Shown here: positions 41,847 to 53,188 of the stretch, one piece after another
How positions within the stretch are numbered: position 1 is the stretch's first letter
Layout: each line of letters opens with the position of its first letter
Assembly (NCBI GenBank): GCA_963921425.1
Contig: OY992833.1
Coordinates: 29,684,698-29,748,697 of the forward strand
Direction of reading: 5' to 3'
DNA: 64,000 bases
Source: Dryas octopetala
Taxonomy: Eukaryota > Streptophyta > Magnoliopsida > Rosales > Rosaceae
The notes under the pieces: model-generated
What the model saw: the letters and a program-made list of their open reading frames with translations, nothing else
What the model was told of the DNA's origin: nothing
The model's database searches: none
Position numbers and translations under genes: made by a program

Positions 41847-42983
41847 TGAGTTTTTGTTCTTTTTCACCATCTCTCATGGTTTGGAGTGAGTGATGTTGAG
41901 TATTTGTAAGAGATTTATAGAGCAAGACCTCTGTTTTTTTTTTTACATGGATAAGTGTTCTACATGGACGAAAAGAAGTCATTTACTTATTATGAACTAA
42001 AACAAGGTGAGAAGATACATATCAAGGAAGAACACTTATATGCTCACTGCTTAGTATAGTATCTAGTCTCAGTGGAAAGCAGGTTTGTTACATCATCCCC
42101 TTTATAAATAAATGAAACAATGTTTGCGTTACAAATCTCAGTACTTTTAAAATTGTCACAAACTCACGATATCTTATCACCAATAATAATATCACATTAT
42201 TTGAGATCTAAATTTAAACATGATTTTAGGATTTATAGCATTACTTTTTTGTTTTTGGGTGGGTGCAGACTTATTGGGATGATCGAGCCCTTATTCACAA
42301 CCGCATTGGACTTGCATATACATTCCCCATTAGGGAAGATTTTTTGGTAGGAAACAAAATAATTCAAGGTTATTTTATTCATCCTTTGAAAATGAAAGAA
42401 ATCCAAGGTTTTTTTTTTTTTTTCTTATTTGTCATACTCTTGGTATTATTAGCTAATGGCCATTTGGTTTAATAAATTAAACTCTATCCCTATTTGTTAG
42501 AGTATGTCATAAGTTCATATCTCATAGACAATGATGATTAAAAAAAAAACTCTTGTTATTATCAACATTTTCCAAATTCCAAAAATACAAACTAACTAGC
42601 TTGTGATTTATTGGTACATGTTTTCTCAATATTAGAAAAATATTTGAAGAGGTCTGAAATTGGACTTCCCTACTCCATACAAAAAGTAGTGTGTTTTTGA
42701 ATTGTGAAAATAAAATGGCGGATGTAGCTGATTGTTGCAAGTGTGAAAATAAAGAAGGAAGAGTGGGAGTGGCCAAAGTGGCAGGCGAATGGCGATGCAA
42801 ACAATTAAAATCCAGTTGCGGGTGGGTAGCTGAAAGCCTCGAACCAACTCTACCTCGTCTTCTCCGCCCACCTTCTCTCTCTATAACCTTTTTCATCCAA
42901 ATCACACACACAATTACACAAACACTGAGTCGAGAGCAGAGTTGAGTAGATCCAAACAAACAAACAAACAAACAAACAAACAA
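41847..42983. other. Intergenic between the hAT element and the E2 gene
   Basis: AT-rich. A block near 42269-42350 follows an AG acceptor-like edge and reads YWDDRALIHNRIGLAYTFPI, which could be an exon remnant, but nothing joins it. The last about 100 bp are the E2 promoter and 5' UTR, with a CTATAA box near 42880 and a (CAAA)n run just before the start codon. Confidence 0.5.
42955..42983 (+). repeat. (CAAA)n tract in the 5' UTR of the E2 gene
   Basis: About seven CAAA units directly precede the ATG at 42984. A frame runs through the repeat from 42942, but the plastid transit peptide starts naturally at 42984, so the tract is taken as 5' UTR. Confidence 0.8.
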
Positions 42984-45612
42984 ATGGCCTCTGCTTTTCT
43001 CTCCAAGACCACCATTTCCTTCTCCTCCTCCATCTCCACTTCCCTCCCATGGCGCTCCTCCACCGCATTTCGCGCTAAACCCCGCCGGCGAACCCTGACC
43101 GTCCAATCCAAGATCAGGGAGATCTTCATGCCCGCCCTCAGCTCCACCATGACCGAGGGCAAGATCGTCTCCTGGATCAAATCCGAAGGCGACGTCCTCA
43201 ACAAAGGCGAGAGCGTCGTCGTCGTCGAGTCCGACAAGGCCGACATGGACGTCGAGACCTTCTACGACGGAATTCTCGCCGCCATCGTCGTCGGCGAAGG
43301 CGAGACCGCCCCCGTCGGCGCCGCCATCGGATTGCTCGCTGAGACCGAAGCCGAAGTCGCCGAGGCCAAAGCCAAAGCTTCCTCCAAAACCTCCACCAGC
43401 GCAGAAAGCGCTGTTACGCCCACTCCTCCACCTGTTACTGCCACTCCCGCCCCAACAATCGAACAGCCTCCGCCTCCGCCGTCTACTAAGGTGGTGCCCG
43501 ACGGGCCCAGAAAGACTGTGGCCACTCCTTTTGCTAAAAAGCTAGCCAAACAGCACAAGGTGGACATTGCTTCCGTGGTGGGCACCGGCCCATTTGGCCG
43601 AATTACGCCTGCTGACGTGGAGGCCGCCGCCGGAATCGAACAGCCGAAGAAAGCCGTGGCCGCCGAGCCTACTCCCGTGGCCGCTGCTCCACCGAAGCCT
43701 TCTGCTTCCGCGCTTCCTCTGCTTCCCGGCTCGACTGTGGTGCCTTTTACGACGATGCAGGCCGCTGTTTCGAAGAACATGGTGGAGAGTCTCTCGGTGC
43801 CGACGTTCCGGGTTGGTTACCCCGTGAACAGCGATGCCATTGACGCCCTCTATGAGAAGGTACATTGGGATAATGTTTGTTTTAGTTGGGTTGTTGCCTT
43901 TTGGAATGCCAATTTGGTTTGATTGGTATGTGCATTTCTAGGATTTGAGCTAAATTCATTGACATTGTGCAGGTGAAACCAAAGGGTGTGACCATGACTG
44001 CCTTGTTGGCCAAGGCTACTGCTATGGCACTCGCCCAGCACCCAGCCGTGAATTCGAGCTGCAAAGATGGAAAGAGCTTTTCGTATAATAGTAACATAAA
44101 CATTGCCGTTGCTGTTGCAATCAATGGTGGGCTGATCACCCCTGTTCTTCAGGATGCAGATAAGGTCTGTTCTATATGTGAATTATATGTTAATCAATTT
44201 TGTATATTTGCTCTTAATAGTTTGATGTTTAAATATTAATGTGTAATTTTTATTTGTTGGCACAGTTGGATTTGTATTTGTTATCCCAGAAATGGAAAGA
44301 GCTGGTGGAGAAGGCCCGTTCAAAGCAACTTCAGCCCCAAGAGTACAATTCAGGTCTTTATTGCAGAAACTCTGTGTCCATGTTTTTTCTTATCTCCTGG
44401 CTTTCTGCTGTGCTCATTAGTTTATATTGATTGAATTCTATGTAGGAACCTTCACTCTGTCCAATTTGGGCATGTTTGGAGTGGACAGGTTTGATGCTAT
44501 TCTTCCTCCAGGCCAGGTGAGTTTTAACCCTTAAAGGCGAGACTTTTCGCTCTCATGAATTGATGAGATGCTTTTGCTCCTTATGATTATTTAGCTGCTT
44601 TCTGAATATTTTGATTGTAATCAGGGGGCTATCATGGCTGTCGGAGCTTCAAAGCCAACTGTTGTAGCCGTTAAAGATGGATTCTTCAGTGTAAAAAGTA
44701 AAATGCTGGTGAGTGTTATCCCTTTTTCTTTGTAATGCATGTCATGTTTCATAATGTTGGTGCACGTATATGCTGGGAAGTTTTACAAGGATGTAAGTTA
44801 AATTTCACACGTATTGAAGGCATCATCTCTGAACAAAATTCAAGAGCATACACAAATGAAAAGTAGTAGATGGACTTTTGGGGGACTTTGTTTTCTTTAG
44901 CATTACACTTCATTGTTACTAGTACTCCCAAATATTCCATGTCAGTACACAATGCTTGGCCTGCAACCCACTAATTAGCAATTTATTAGTTTTTACTGTA
45001 AGGAAAAGAATAATAAGAAGCTATATTGTATATAATAGCACAGGGAGTGGAAGATTTCCGTTATTAATTATTAGGGTTCAATGTTGCCACCAATGCTATA
45101 AACTTGTATAATCTGGCATGTGATGTGCTTTACTGAAAGTAGCTGTTCTCTAGTATCAATGATTTCGTGTACTTAGTTCTTTATGTATGTAAATTAATTT
45201 TGCTGGAGGGAAACATAGCCTTGTATTGAAACACCCCCATGCACCTCCATGTTAAAAGAGAGCAACAGCCCTTGCTTTGTAGTTGATCTACTGACTCCAA
45301 TTTCCAGAAACATCAGTATCTCATATTGTGAATTGGATTTAACAAACCAGGTTTCTCTGCACTGCGAATATTTTTCCTTCTCTGCCTGTCATTTTTTCAA
45401 TTTAACATAACAGCACCTTATGTGGAAAGTTGGAAATTATAACTTCCCTTGTAGTTAAGGTTTTTGAAAAGATACTTAATGGTGTTGGCATGTGGATCTT
45501 TCAACAGGTGAATGTAACAGCTGATCACCGGGTTATTTATGGTGCTGATTTGGCTGCCTTCCTCCAGACGTTTGCAAAGATTGTTGAGAACCCAGAAAGC
45601 CTCACATTGTAG
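42984..45612 (+). CDS. LTA2: Dihydrolipoyl acetyltransferase E2 of plastid pyruvate dehydrogenase (LTA2-type)
   Basis: Core subunit of the plastid pyruvate dehydrogenase complex, which makes acetyl-CoA for fatty acid synthesis. Exons are 42984-43859, 43973-44164, 44266-44353, 44446-44516, 44625-44708 and 45508-45612, giving 1416 nt (471 aa, stop TAG). A Ser/Arg-rich transit peptide covers about residues 1-38. One lipoyl domain (about 42-118) carries lipoyl-lysine K85 in ESDKADM. An Ala/Pro linker follows, then the peripheral-subunit-binding domain (about 179-215, ATPFAKKLAKQH to GRITPADVEA), another linker, and the catalytic domain (about 240-471). The active-site motif is DHRVIYGAD with H444; the usual DHRxxDG has Tyr in place of the Asp, as I recall for plastid E2s. 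One lipoyl domain and the transit peptide support plastid rather than mitochondrial identity. First-exon codon use is strikingly GC-rich. Confidence 0.95.
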
Positions 45613-46385
45613 AAGATGATTCAGGACTCCCAAATATTGAAAGTTTTTGACCCCAAGCCTCTATTTTTTGTCAGTGACAAAGGGATGATGTGTCTTACAA
45701 ATGGGGTGCCCAACTAAGGAACACACTTTTGCAGTAATTTCTAGCATTTTCTGGTTATGTTGTACTTCATTTTGTTCTTGAGCTTTTAAGAAATTTTTTG
45801 AAACAGGGATATAGCAACTTGAAATACTTTGATAATACTCAGTGAGAGATTGCTTTGGTAGGAAGTTCAAAACCCATGGCTGTTTAATAATATCACCATC
45901 TCTTGCGGTTATAAATTAATTTCATCAGTTTTTTTGTAGATGCTGGATCCTTTTCATGTATGACAGTCATAGAATCTATAAATGGAGTGGTTGTTTATGA
46001 CATTGGTGAATGTGGTTACCATTAACACTGGCAACTACAGAAAAGTAACCAGGTTTACCAAATTCAATTTATTAAGGACATCATGAATGAAGCCTTTAAT
46101 TTTCAAAAGAATAGCCTTCCATAAACATATAGTTCCCTTGTGTCATGGTTACAACATTTATATACAGTCCCATTTTTGTTCTTGAGACTATAACAATGCC
46201 TGGGAACACCCAGAAGAAGATGCTATAACTACCATGTGAAGAAGACAAGAAGTAATCTTTAAGGGCTAGAGCTGCACAAATCTCTTACTGTTAAACAAGT
46301 TTTCCTGAACAGAAAGATGCAGGACAGACTTTGCTATGAAGGAGACACAGATTCTAACATATACAATAATAGGTGAAGGCCCATG
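45613..46385. other. Convergent 3' flanks of E2 and the GLTP gene
   Basis: The 3' UTR of the E2 gene and the 3' UTR of the GLTP gene meet here. No further gene is visible. Confidence 0.55.
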
Positions 46386-47552
46386 TCACCAGTCCAAGCT
46401 GATATTCCTAGAAAGGTATAACTTATCTATGTACTCAATAACTGGAAGTGAGGCACAGATGTACCTTTTCATATTCTTCTCCGCTGACTGACCTGTAACA
46501 AAATTGAATGAGATGCATAATTGCATGAGAAAAGCTAAGGTGAGTTCAAACCCAGTACAACTTTGTGGATGGAAATCTTTTACACTTAACTGGATTCTTC
46601 GAGATTCACCAGAAGTTGATCCCTTGAGGGAAGAGCATACATACCAGCAGCAACTGCTGTCCTGACTGCCCAAGTGTGGTATGGCGCACAAACTTGGGCA
46701 TAAGCTGTTGAAGCAGCGTCCCTTAAAGAGTAGTGACTAAAAGGCAACAAAAAACTAGGTTAAGAATACCTGCAGAATGATATACAACTGCAGCTTTTAG
46801 ACTTGTAGTTAAAATGCAAAAGAGAGAAGGAGTTGCAAAATATGCAATTGTATATGAAGCGGTTCCTTCATGAACATACTCGCTTGACCAAAACCGTTCG
46901 AACAAAACTCTGATGAGGTCAAGACCCTGCCTAACTCGGCGTAAATTACGTGAATGGCTTCCCGGAGATTTTACTGTGGCATTTGCAACATCAAAATCAA
47001 CTATATCTTCTAAAGTGTCAAAAGTCTTTGATGCTTCTACGAGACCATCAACCTGAATCAACCAAACCATGCACAATGTGAGTGAGATCCTGCAGAAAGG
47101 CTAATGAATTGAATGCAATGCGATTGAATAAGAATGATAAGAACTAGGGGCTTTAACATCTAGGAATCTCTTTGACTCTTTAAATATTTAACTGCCCAAA
47201 AAAGAAATACAGAATTGAAGCCATTGCACATACGATATATGGAGATAAATGGGAATTATGGGACATATATTATTGATATTTCATTATGTGACACATTTTA
47301 TTTTTGGCCCCAAACAATTCAAACATGAAGAAAAGCGTGAAGGCGAAATAAGAAATGAACCTTGGTGACGTACTCCAACTCGGCGAACTTGAAGGCGAGG
47401 CCAAGGCAACTGAAGAGGATGGAGACGAGAGAGCAAGCCTCGCAGAAGATATCCAAACGCAGCCCTTTTTGGGATTTGAGGAACCTGGCCAGCTCCTCAA
47501 AGGCCTCAACTATCATTGACAGAGGCGTGCACGTGGCGGTGCTATCTGCCAT
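46386..47552 (-). CDS. ACD11: ACD11-type glycolipid transfer protein (GLTP domain)
   Basis: Cytosolic lipid transfer protein; Arabidopsis ACD11 moves ceramide-1-phosphate and its loss triggers cell death. Exons in order are 47552-47361, 47052-46880, 46736-46591 and 46492-46386, giving 618 nt (205 aa, stop TGA), against 206 aa that I recall for ACD11. Conserved features are FCEACSLVSILFSCLGLAFKF, then AELEYVTKVDGLVEA with the headgroup-binding Asp, the basic pair SHSRNLRRVRQGLD, the HTWAVRTAV motif with the binding His, GMYALPSR and the C-terminal YIDKLYLSRNISLDW. Mets at 47561 and 47597 lie upstream in frame; 47552 (MADS) is chosen by similarity to ACD11. The gene is convergent with E2. It could be another GLTP-family member, hence moderate confidence in the symbol. 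Confidence 0.88.
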
Positions 47553-48262
47553 GCCATCCATGCCGGTGTTGTGACAATATTTTGCCCTTAGAATCATTCA
47601 CAAAAACTGTAAGTTGTAGTATATAACGCTGCAAACAATGAGGAGGGAAGGACGAGATCACAAGAAAATACAGAAATACATAACAAAAGGAGGTTGGGAA
47701 GAATGAATGAAGCAATTAATTAGTTGTTTGTTTGTTGCTTGTGTTGAAAATGAAAAGGGAGTGCAACGTACGTACGAGAGGCTATGAGTTTCAAGGTTCG
47801 CTAAGGATGCGGTCTGCCTAAGGAACAACTTTTGCATGTCAATCTCTAAAATTATAATGAGACGGATTTTTGGGGAAACTTAAGTCAATCTCTTGTCCAT
47901 TAAGTTCTTTCTTTGTTGCTTATAACTTTACGAGATGAGACATAGAGTCCTTATTTCATTTTTTGTCCATGTAGTTTGGACTAAGTTTCACTTTCGTTTC
48001 TTTAAATTTAATTGTCCTTACAATTCAATTACACACTAACATTTATGTTCATCAACTAAGTCCATCTTTATAATGCCGGCTATTGCTCTAGCGGAAATAA
48101 GTAAAAAGCAAGTGTTTGATGAAATTCCTCTGATGCCAAGCAACATCTAATATTACATTTTACATATAGATAATACCAATGACCTCCTTCATCTATTACT
48201 TATTAATAATTCAAAGTAGACATTCTCTTCATATTTTATACACTAAACTAACTAGCTACGAA
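47553..48262. other. Intergenic, GLTP promoter and NPF 3' flank
   Basis: No gene is visible. It should hold the promoter of the GLTP gene at its left end and the 3' UTR of the NPF gene at its right end. Confidence 0.5.
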
Positions 48263-51200
48263 CTACACCCGGTTGGCAAGCTCCACACCCTTTTCTTCAG
48301 ACTCAGTACCTTCTTTCTTTAGGACCTGAATGGGCTTAAACGTGTACATTTTGGCACAAAAAATGTAGTAAATAAGATTTACAACTTGCAACAACGTGAG
48401 CAGCCAGTAGAAGTATTCCAATTTCCCCTTGTTCAAATTGTCATCTGGAAGCCAGTTGGATCCATTAGGCCCAGCACTATACTTGTGCACCAATGACACC
48501 AAGAGGGTGCTCACATAATTCCCAGCTGAGATTGCAGTCCAAAACAGAGCAGCCGCAGTGCTCCTCATGCTCTCTGGTGCCTGGTCATAGAAAAACTCGA
48601 GGTGCCCAATTGACATGAAGGCCTCAGCCATCCCATGAAGGCTGTACTGAGGCACAAGCCAGAAGACCGAGATGGGAATTGTGGAATATGGGTGGGCCTG
48701 AAGCCTATGGGCCAAAGCGGCCTTTTTCCGCTTGATTTCAACGAAGCCAGCAACGAATGTGGCGAGAATGGAAATGACAAACCCAATGCCCATTCTTGTA
48801 AGGAATGTGATGCCTCTTTCGAGGCCCGTGAACTTTCGGGCCACGCGGATGAGAACGCGGTCGTAGAAGGCGATGGTGAAGAGCATGGTGACGATGTTGA
48901 AAACGGTCATGGATCCAGCGGGGATTTGGAAGGAGCTTGTGAGGTGCCTGTCCATGGTTTTGGCTTGTTGGAGTGAGAATGTGTTTTGTTGGGCATAGGC
49001 TGTGATGAGGAGTATTCCTGCGGCCCAAATTGGGCCCATTCTGATTATTGATTTCAGTTCTTCCACTCGATGAATGGTGCTGAGCCTCCATAGATTTGGT
49101 GACTTGGGGTTGTCTTCCTCACTCACCATGGCTGCCTTGTCAAGAAATCTGCATTCAAATTTCACCATAATGTTAGTTTAATTATACCCCTTTAATTTAG
49201 TACACAATAACAAACATTGTGATTGGTTGGCTAGAAAAATGACTTTTATAGTTTTATGTCATTGCTTTGCCAGAAATTGGGTTTTTAAACTTAAAACCAC
49301 GTCGTTTTAGACATCAGTATCCTATTTAATCATTGTTAACTTGATATACATTTTCCATCAATTCTCACCTTAAAGTTTAGAATTCAATAATTGTCTGGTA
49401 AGATATTAGAGCTTTGATTCTAAAAAGTTTTAGGTTCAAAATGTTTCGATTCTCATCCTAACTTGTCACTTCATGTTAACTTGCAGCTGTCTACATATAA
49501 AAATTAGAATTGAATAAGTTGAAAGTTTTTCTGATTGAGAAACAGTTGTGTTTTTTGCTCCAACAGTGTACATGTGGTGGTGGGCTAATGATGGATTGTA
49601 ATTTGTTTGGGCTTGGTCAGGTCCTTCTCCATGACCAAACTCAATTGGCTTGTACTGACACCCGTGAAGCAAAAAGCTGAGCCAGCACGTTGCAGAAAAT
49701 GGACTGGATGACTAGATTACTTGCTCCTATTGTGGACTGTGGAGGTGCGGATAACTCTTAGAGTCTCTGATTAATTATGGACTAGAGTACACCAACTTTC
49801 TGTGGCTTAGTTAAAGAGATCAACAAAGATAGAATCCAAGCATGTGGTGCCAGTCAACAAGACCAAAGGAGTGTGGTCCCTAAATCCAAACATGAATAAT
49901 GCATGGACAAAATGATTTAGTCATCATCTGCAACATGCTTTCCACCGAACGACAACCTTGATAATGGGCTCTCCAAAATGATGATGATAATGGGCTCTCT
50001 TTTCTAGATACTACTACTAGCTAGATAGCTACTCACAGTCCAAAACTGGGCATCTCTATATCTTCCTTTCCATGTGAAAACAGTGTGTGAAAGAAGCAGT
50101 TAAAACACTAAACCACTTTTAGCCAAATCTATTGTAATCTGGTTTCTAAAATTTGGGAACTTCTAATCAATTAGGTAATCATCTTCATACTTCTATATAT
50201 AATATATATATATATATATATGGATATGTAGGGTAATGTTTTCGGATTCAGTTTCTTTGTTTGGGGTTTCTTTTCTTAAATTTTAAATCTAATTGTGTAT
50301 TATAAATTTAAAATTTTGAAAAAATAGGAAATTAATTTATAATATATTTAAGGGAGACTTCGAGTCTAGTCCATTTTATGAGTTTTTCTTAGACTAAAAC
50401 CAGTAGTAATTTAAAGTTTTTTATTAAGTCCTTTTATTTTTTTTCTTTAACGACTTTATGTTAGGTTTTAACTCCAAGATTTTGGGCGCCAAAATCTCAG
50501 AGTTAAAACCTAATATACAACCTCTACAAAGCTTACTCTACACCCTAAGAGGGAAAATATCCTTCAAATAGAGAGAGATACTCTTCAAATCGAGAAAAAC
50601 TTTATTATGAATTAAAATAATTTTCTTATAAATTTAAAACACTCTCGATCTCTATCTAAAACTCATTTTTCTAAAAAACCTAAGTCTAATTATGTTTCTA
50701 TTTAATTTAAATGTTTGTGAGGTCGTATTCATGCATTCATAACTCTTCTATTATAATATATGATTATATTTAAAGAAAATAATAGGGAGAGCATCGTTTT
50801 ATACCATTTAGTATACCATCGGCTCCCTCNNNNNNNNNNNNNNNNNNNNNNNNNNNNNNNNNNNNNNNNNNNNNNNNNNNNNNNNNNNNNNNNNNNNNNN
50901 NNNNNNNNNNNNNNNNNNNNNNNNNNNNNNNNNNNNNNNNNNNNNNNNNNNNNNNNNNNNNNNNNNNNNNNNNNNNNNNNNNNNNNNNNNNNNNNNNNNN
51001 NNNNNNNNNNNNNNNNNNNNNNNNNNNNNGTCATATGCTTAGTATGAAGAAGCTTCCCACTCATAGAAATGGGAGCGTCGAGTTCATCATTCTGATACAG
51101 CAATCTAGAATCAGACACCAAACTCAGCTTTCTCTTCTTGTATGCAGCCACAGGCACTTGTAACAACCGGGTAAACGGACTCCCAACCGGATCCAAGTTC

Positions 51201-52648
51201 CGGTAAAGCGGGTACCCGACCATAAACGTAATGATTGAAAGAAACATAGCTATGGTTGGAATCCCAAGCCCCCAACCCCATCCAATATTGTCCTGGATAT
51301 ACACAAGCACTGTCACAGCCACTAGTATGGATGCCCCCATCACAAAATAGTACCAGTTGAAATAGGTCCATGTCTTGGTGGTTTGCTTTTGATCCGTTTC
51401 GTCGAACTGGTCCGCCCCGAATGCCACCACACAGGGTCGGATCCCACCTGACCCGAGTGCTCCTAGTAACAGAGATATATATAGAATTGCAAGCTGACCC
51501 CCATTGGCTTCTTGGCACACTTGGTTGTGTTGACACGGGGGAGGCCTCAGTTGGGGAAGGACTGCTGATATTGTTAAGCTAATCATTCCCTGGACAATTA
51601 ATTATACAAATACAAAGGTTAATTAGTATTTAATAGTAAATAGATTAAATAATGAATTAATTATCAAGAAAAATGCTAAGAGTTTTAGGGCTTGTTTGGT
51701 ATTCTATTCAAAAATTATTTTTATTTTTCAAAAACAAAAAAACAAGTTTTAGTCAAAAAAATGTATTTAATTAGTAGACCATTTTTAAAAACAATTTTTA
51801 GAAAAAAATTCAAAAACATGCCTCTTTTTAAAAATTCAAAAACATCATTTTTTTTTAACTATCGTCATTTTTTAAATTTAAAAATTATTTTCAAATTTCA
51901 TACCAAATAAGTTTTCAAATTTTAAAAATTAATTTTGAAAACTCATATTTAAAAAAAAATCTTAATTTTTTTTAAAAAAATTTGAGTAGGATACTGAATA
52001 GGCCCTTAATTTTTTTTTTTCACCTTATATGTCATTAATTACTTTACTATTGTATCTATGTTTTTTTTTCTTTAGTTTAGTTGAGTCTCGAAAATGACAA
52101 GATGAGAATATAACTCATTATTATTATTTGAAAATTTTTTTTGTGTATAGCCATAACACAAATGTACGTATATGTGAAAGAGAAAAAGAAAAAGAAAGTG
52201 TTTGATAAATACGCACAATCTGGTAAATGATGGAAGCAAGGGTTATAGTCCAGAAGCGTCCGGCGTATGCATCGGAAATGAAGGCGCCGAGCAAGGGGGT
52301 CAAGCTGGCAGTGCCACCAAAGTTGGTGAGAGTGTTGGCTGCTTTGGTTAACGGCATGTGCATCTGTGTTGTCAAGTAGCTAATCATATTCGCATTGAAT
52401 CCCACCACAGCCAGCTTCTCACAAATCTCATTAGCTACAGTGCCAAGGCAACATTAATACCATCTTAATTAATTAATTTAATTAACTAAGACCCAAAACA
52501 AGTGCATTAATTAACTAGATAAACAGAGAGAAGATGATGAAAGAAGAAAGTAGGAGCCAGAGGGTAGCTTACCAAAGATGAAGGGCATAGTGACCAAGCC
52601 TCCCTTTTTCCTTGTAACATGGTTGCCTTTCTCGTTCATGTTTTCCAT
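48263..52648 (-). CDS. NPF3.1: NRT1/PTR family (NPF) proton-coupled transporter, NPF3-like; gap in intron
   Basis: Twelve-helix proton-coupled transporter of the NPF family; NPF3.1 relatives carry nitrate, nitrite or gibberellin, but the substrate here is unknown. Exons in order are 52648-52573, 52434-52217, 51589-51030 and 49148-48263, giving 1740 nt (579 aa, stop TAG) if no coding sequence lies in the N run. The proton-coupling ExxE[KR] motif is EICEK at residues 28-32. Typical NPF stretches are NMISYLTTQMHMPLTKAA, FGADQFDETD, WRLSTIHRVEELKSIIRM, GFVVEIKRKK-like VEIKRKKAAL, and MAEAFMSIGHLEFFYDQAPE. Exon 3 ends exactly at the assembly gap (51030) in phase 2, and exon 4 starts with the matching single base, so the donor is probably the first two bases hidden in the gap. 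Intron 2 carries a fold-back MITE; intron 3 is long. Confidence 0.9.
50830..51029. other. Assembly gap, 200 N
   Basis: Exactly 200 undetermined bases, a common placeholder size, so the true length is unknown. It lies at the start of intron 3 of the NPF gene. Confidence 0.98.
51687..52007. mobile_element. Fold-back MITE in NPF intron 2
   Basis: The left end AGGGCTTGTTTGGTATTCTA is the imperfect inverse of the right end GGATACTGAATAGGCCCTT. The interior is A/T-rich and largely self-complementary. Ends of the type AGGGCCTGTTTGGTA are common in plant hAT-like MITEs. I could not identify a clear target duplication. Confidence 0.7.
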
Positions 52649-52853
52649 CTTTTTGGGTCTTCTGCTACTAGTGTGCTCTAACCGACTCACCAAGCTCCAT
52701 TATTTATAGGCAATGATGGAGGATAGGGCACATCACGAACTAGAGGATGTAACTTATCTGAGTTACGCTTACTGTTTCATCTCTATATATATATATGGCC
52801 ACAAATTAATATTACATACTATAATTACTGATGATAATATATATACAAAAATA

Positions 52854-53188
52854 CTCTAAAGCTAATTAGTTAGTAAATTACAAAGCTAATCACCTTGTTG
52901 GACGCACAACACAATGTAATATCAAAATCCGAATAGTCCATTTTTTAGGCTCTACTTCAAAAATCATCTATGTAAAAAATCTATAAAATTAGAAGTTATT
53001 TAGCAATTTAATTATTATAATAACTATATATATTTTTTTATTGAAATCAATGGTCGTCTATTTTTTGCAATAATGATCTTTAAAGTAGAGTTTAAAAAAT
53101 ATACGGTTCATATTATGAGATTAGTTATGTGACAAGTCCAAAAGCATAGTAAGCTTCGTATTAACTTGCTAACTAGTTAGTTTTCAAA
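52854..53188. mobile_element. Fold-back MITE, copy A
   Basis: The left arm CTCTAAAGCTAATTAGTTAG and the right arm CTAACTAGTTAGTTTTC are inverted repeats, and complementarity continues inward through TTTTTTAGGCTCTACTT against AAGTAGAGTTTAAAAAA. It shares its whole layout with copy B about 4.3 kb downstream. No clear target duplication is visible. Confidence 0.75.

Noticed and set aside
43262..43865. Minus-strand frames over exon 1 of the E2 gene
   Set aside because: They are shadows caused by GC-rich codons of the Ala/Pro-rich E2 linker; the plus-strand E2 sequence is unambiguous.
50760..51047. Open frame running through the N gap
   Set aside because: Its residues are undetermined bases; it is an artefact of translating N.
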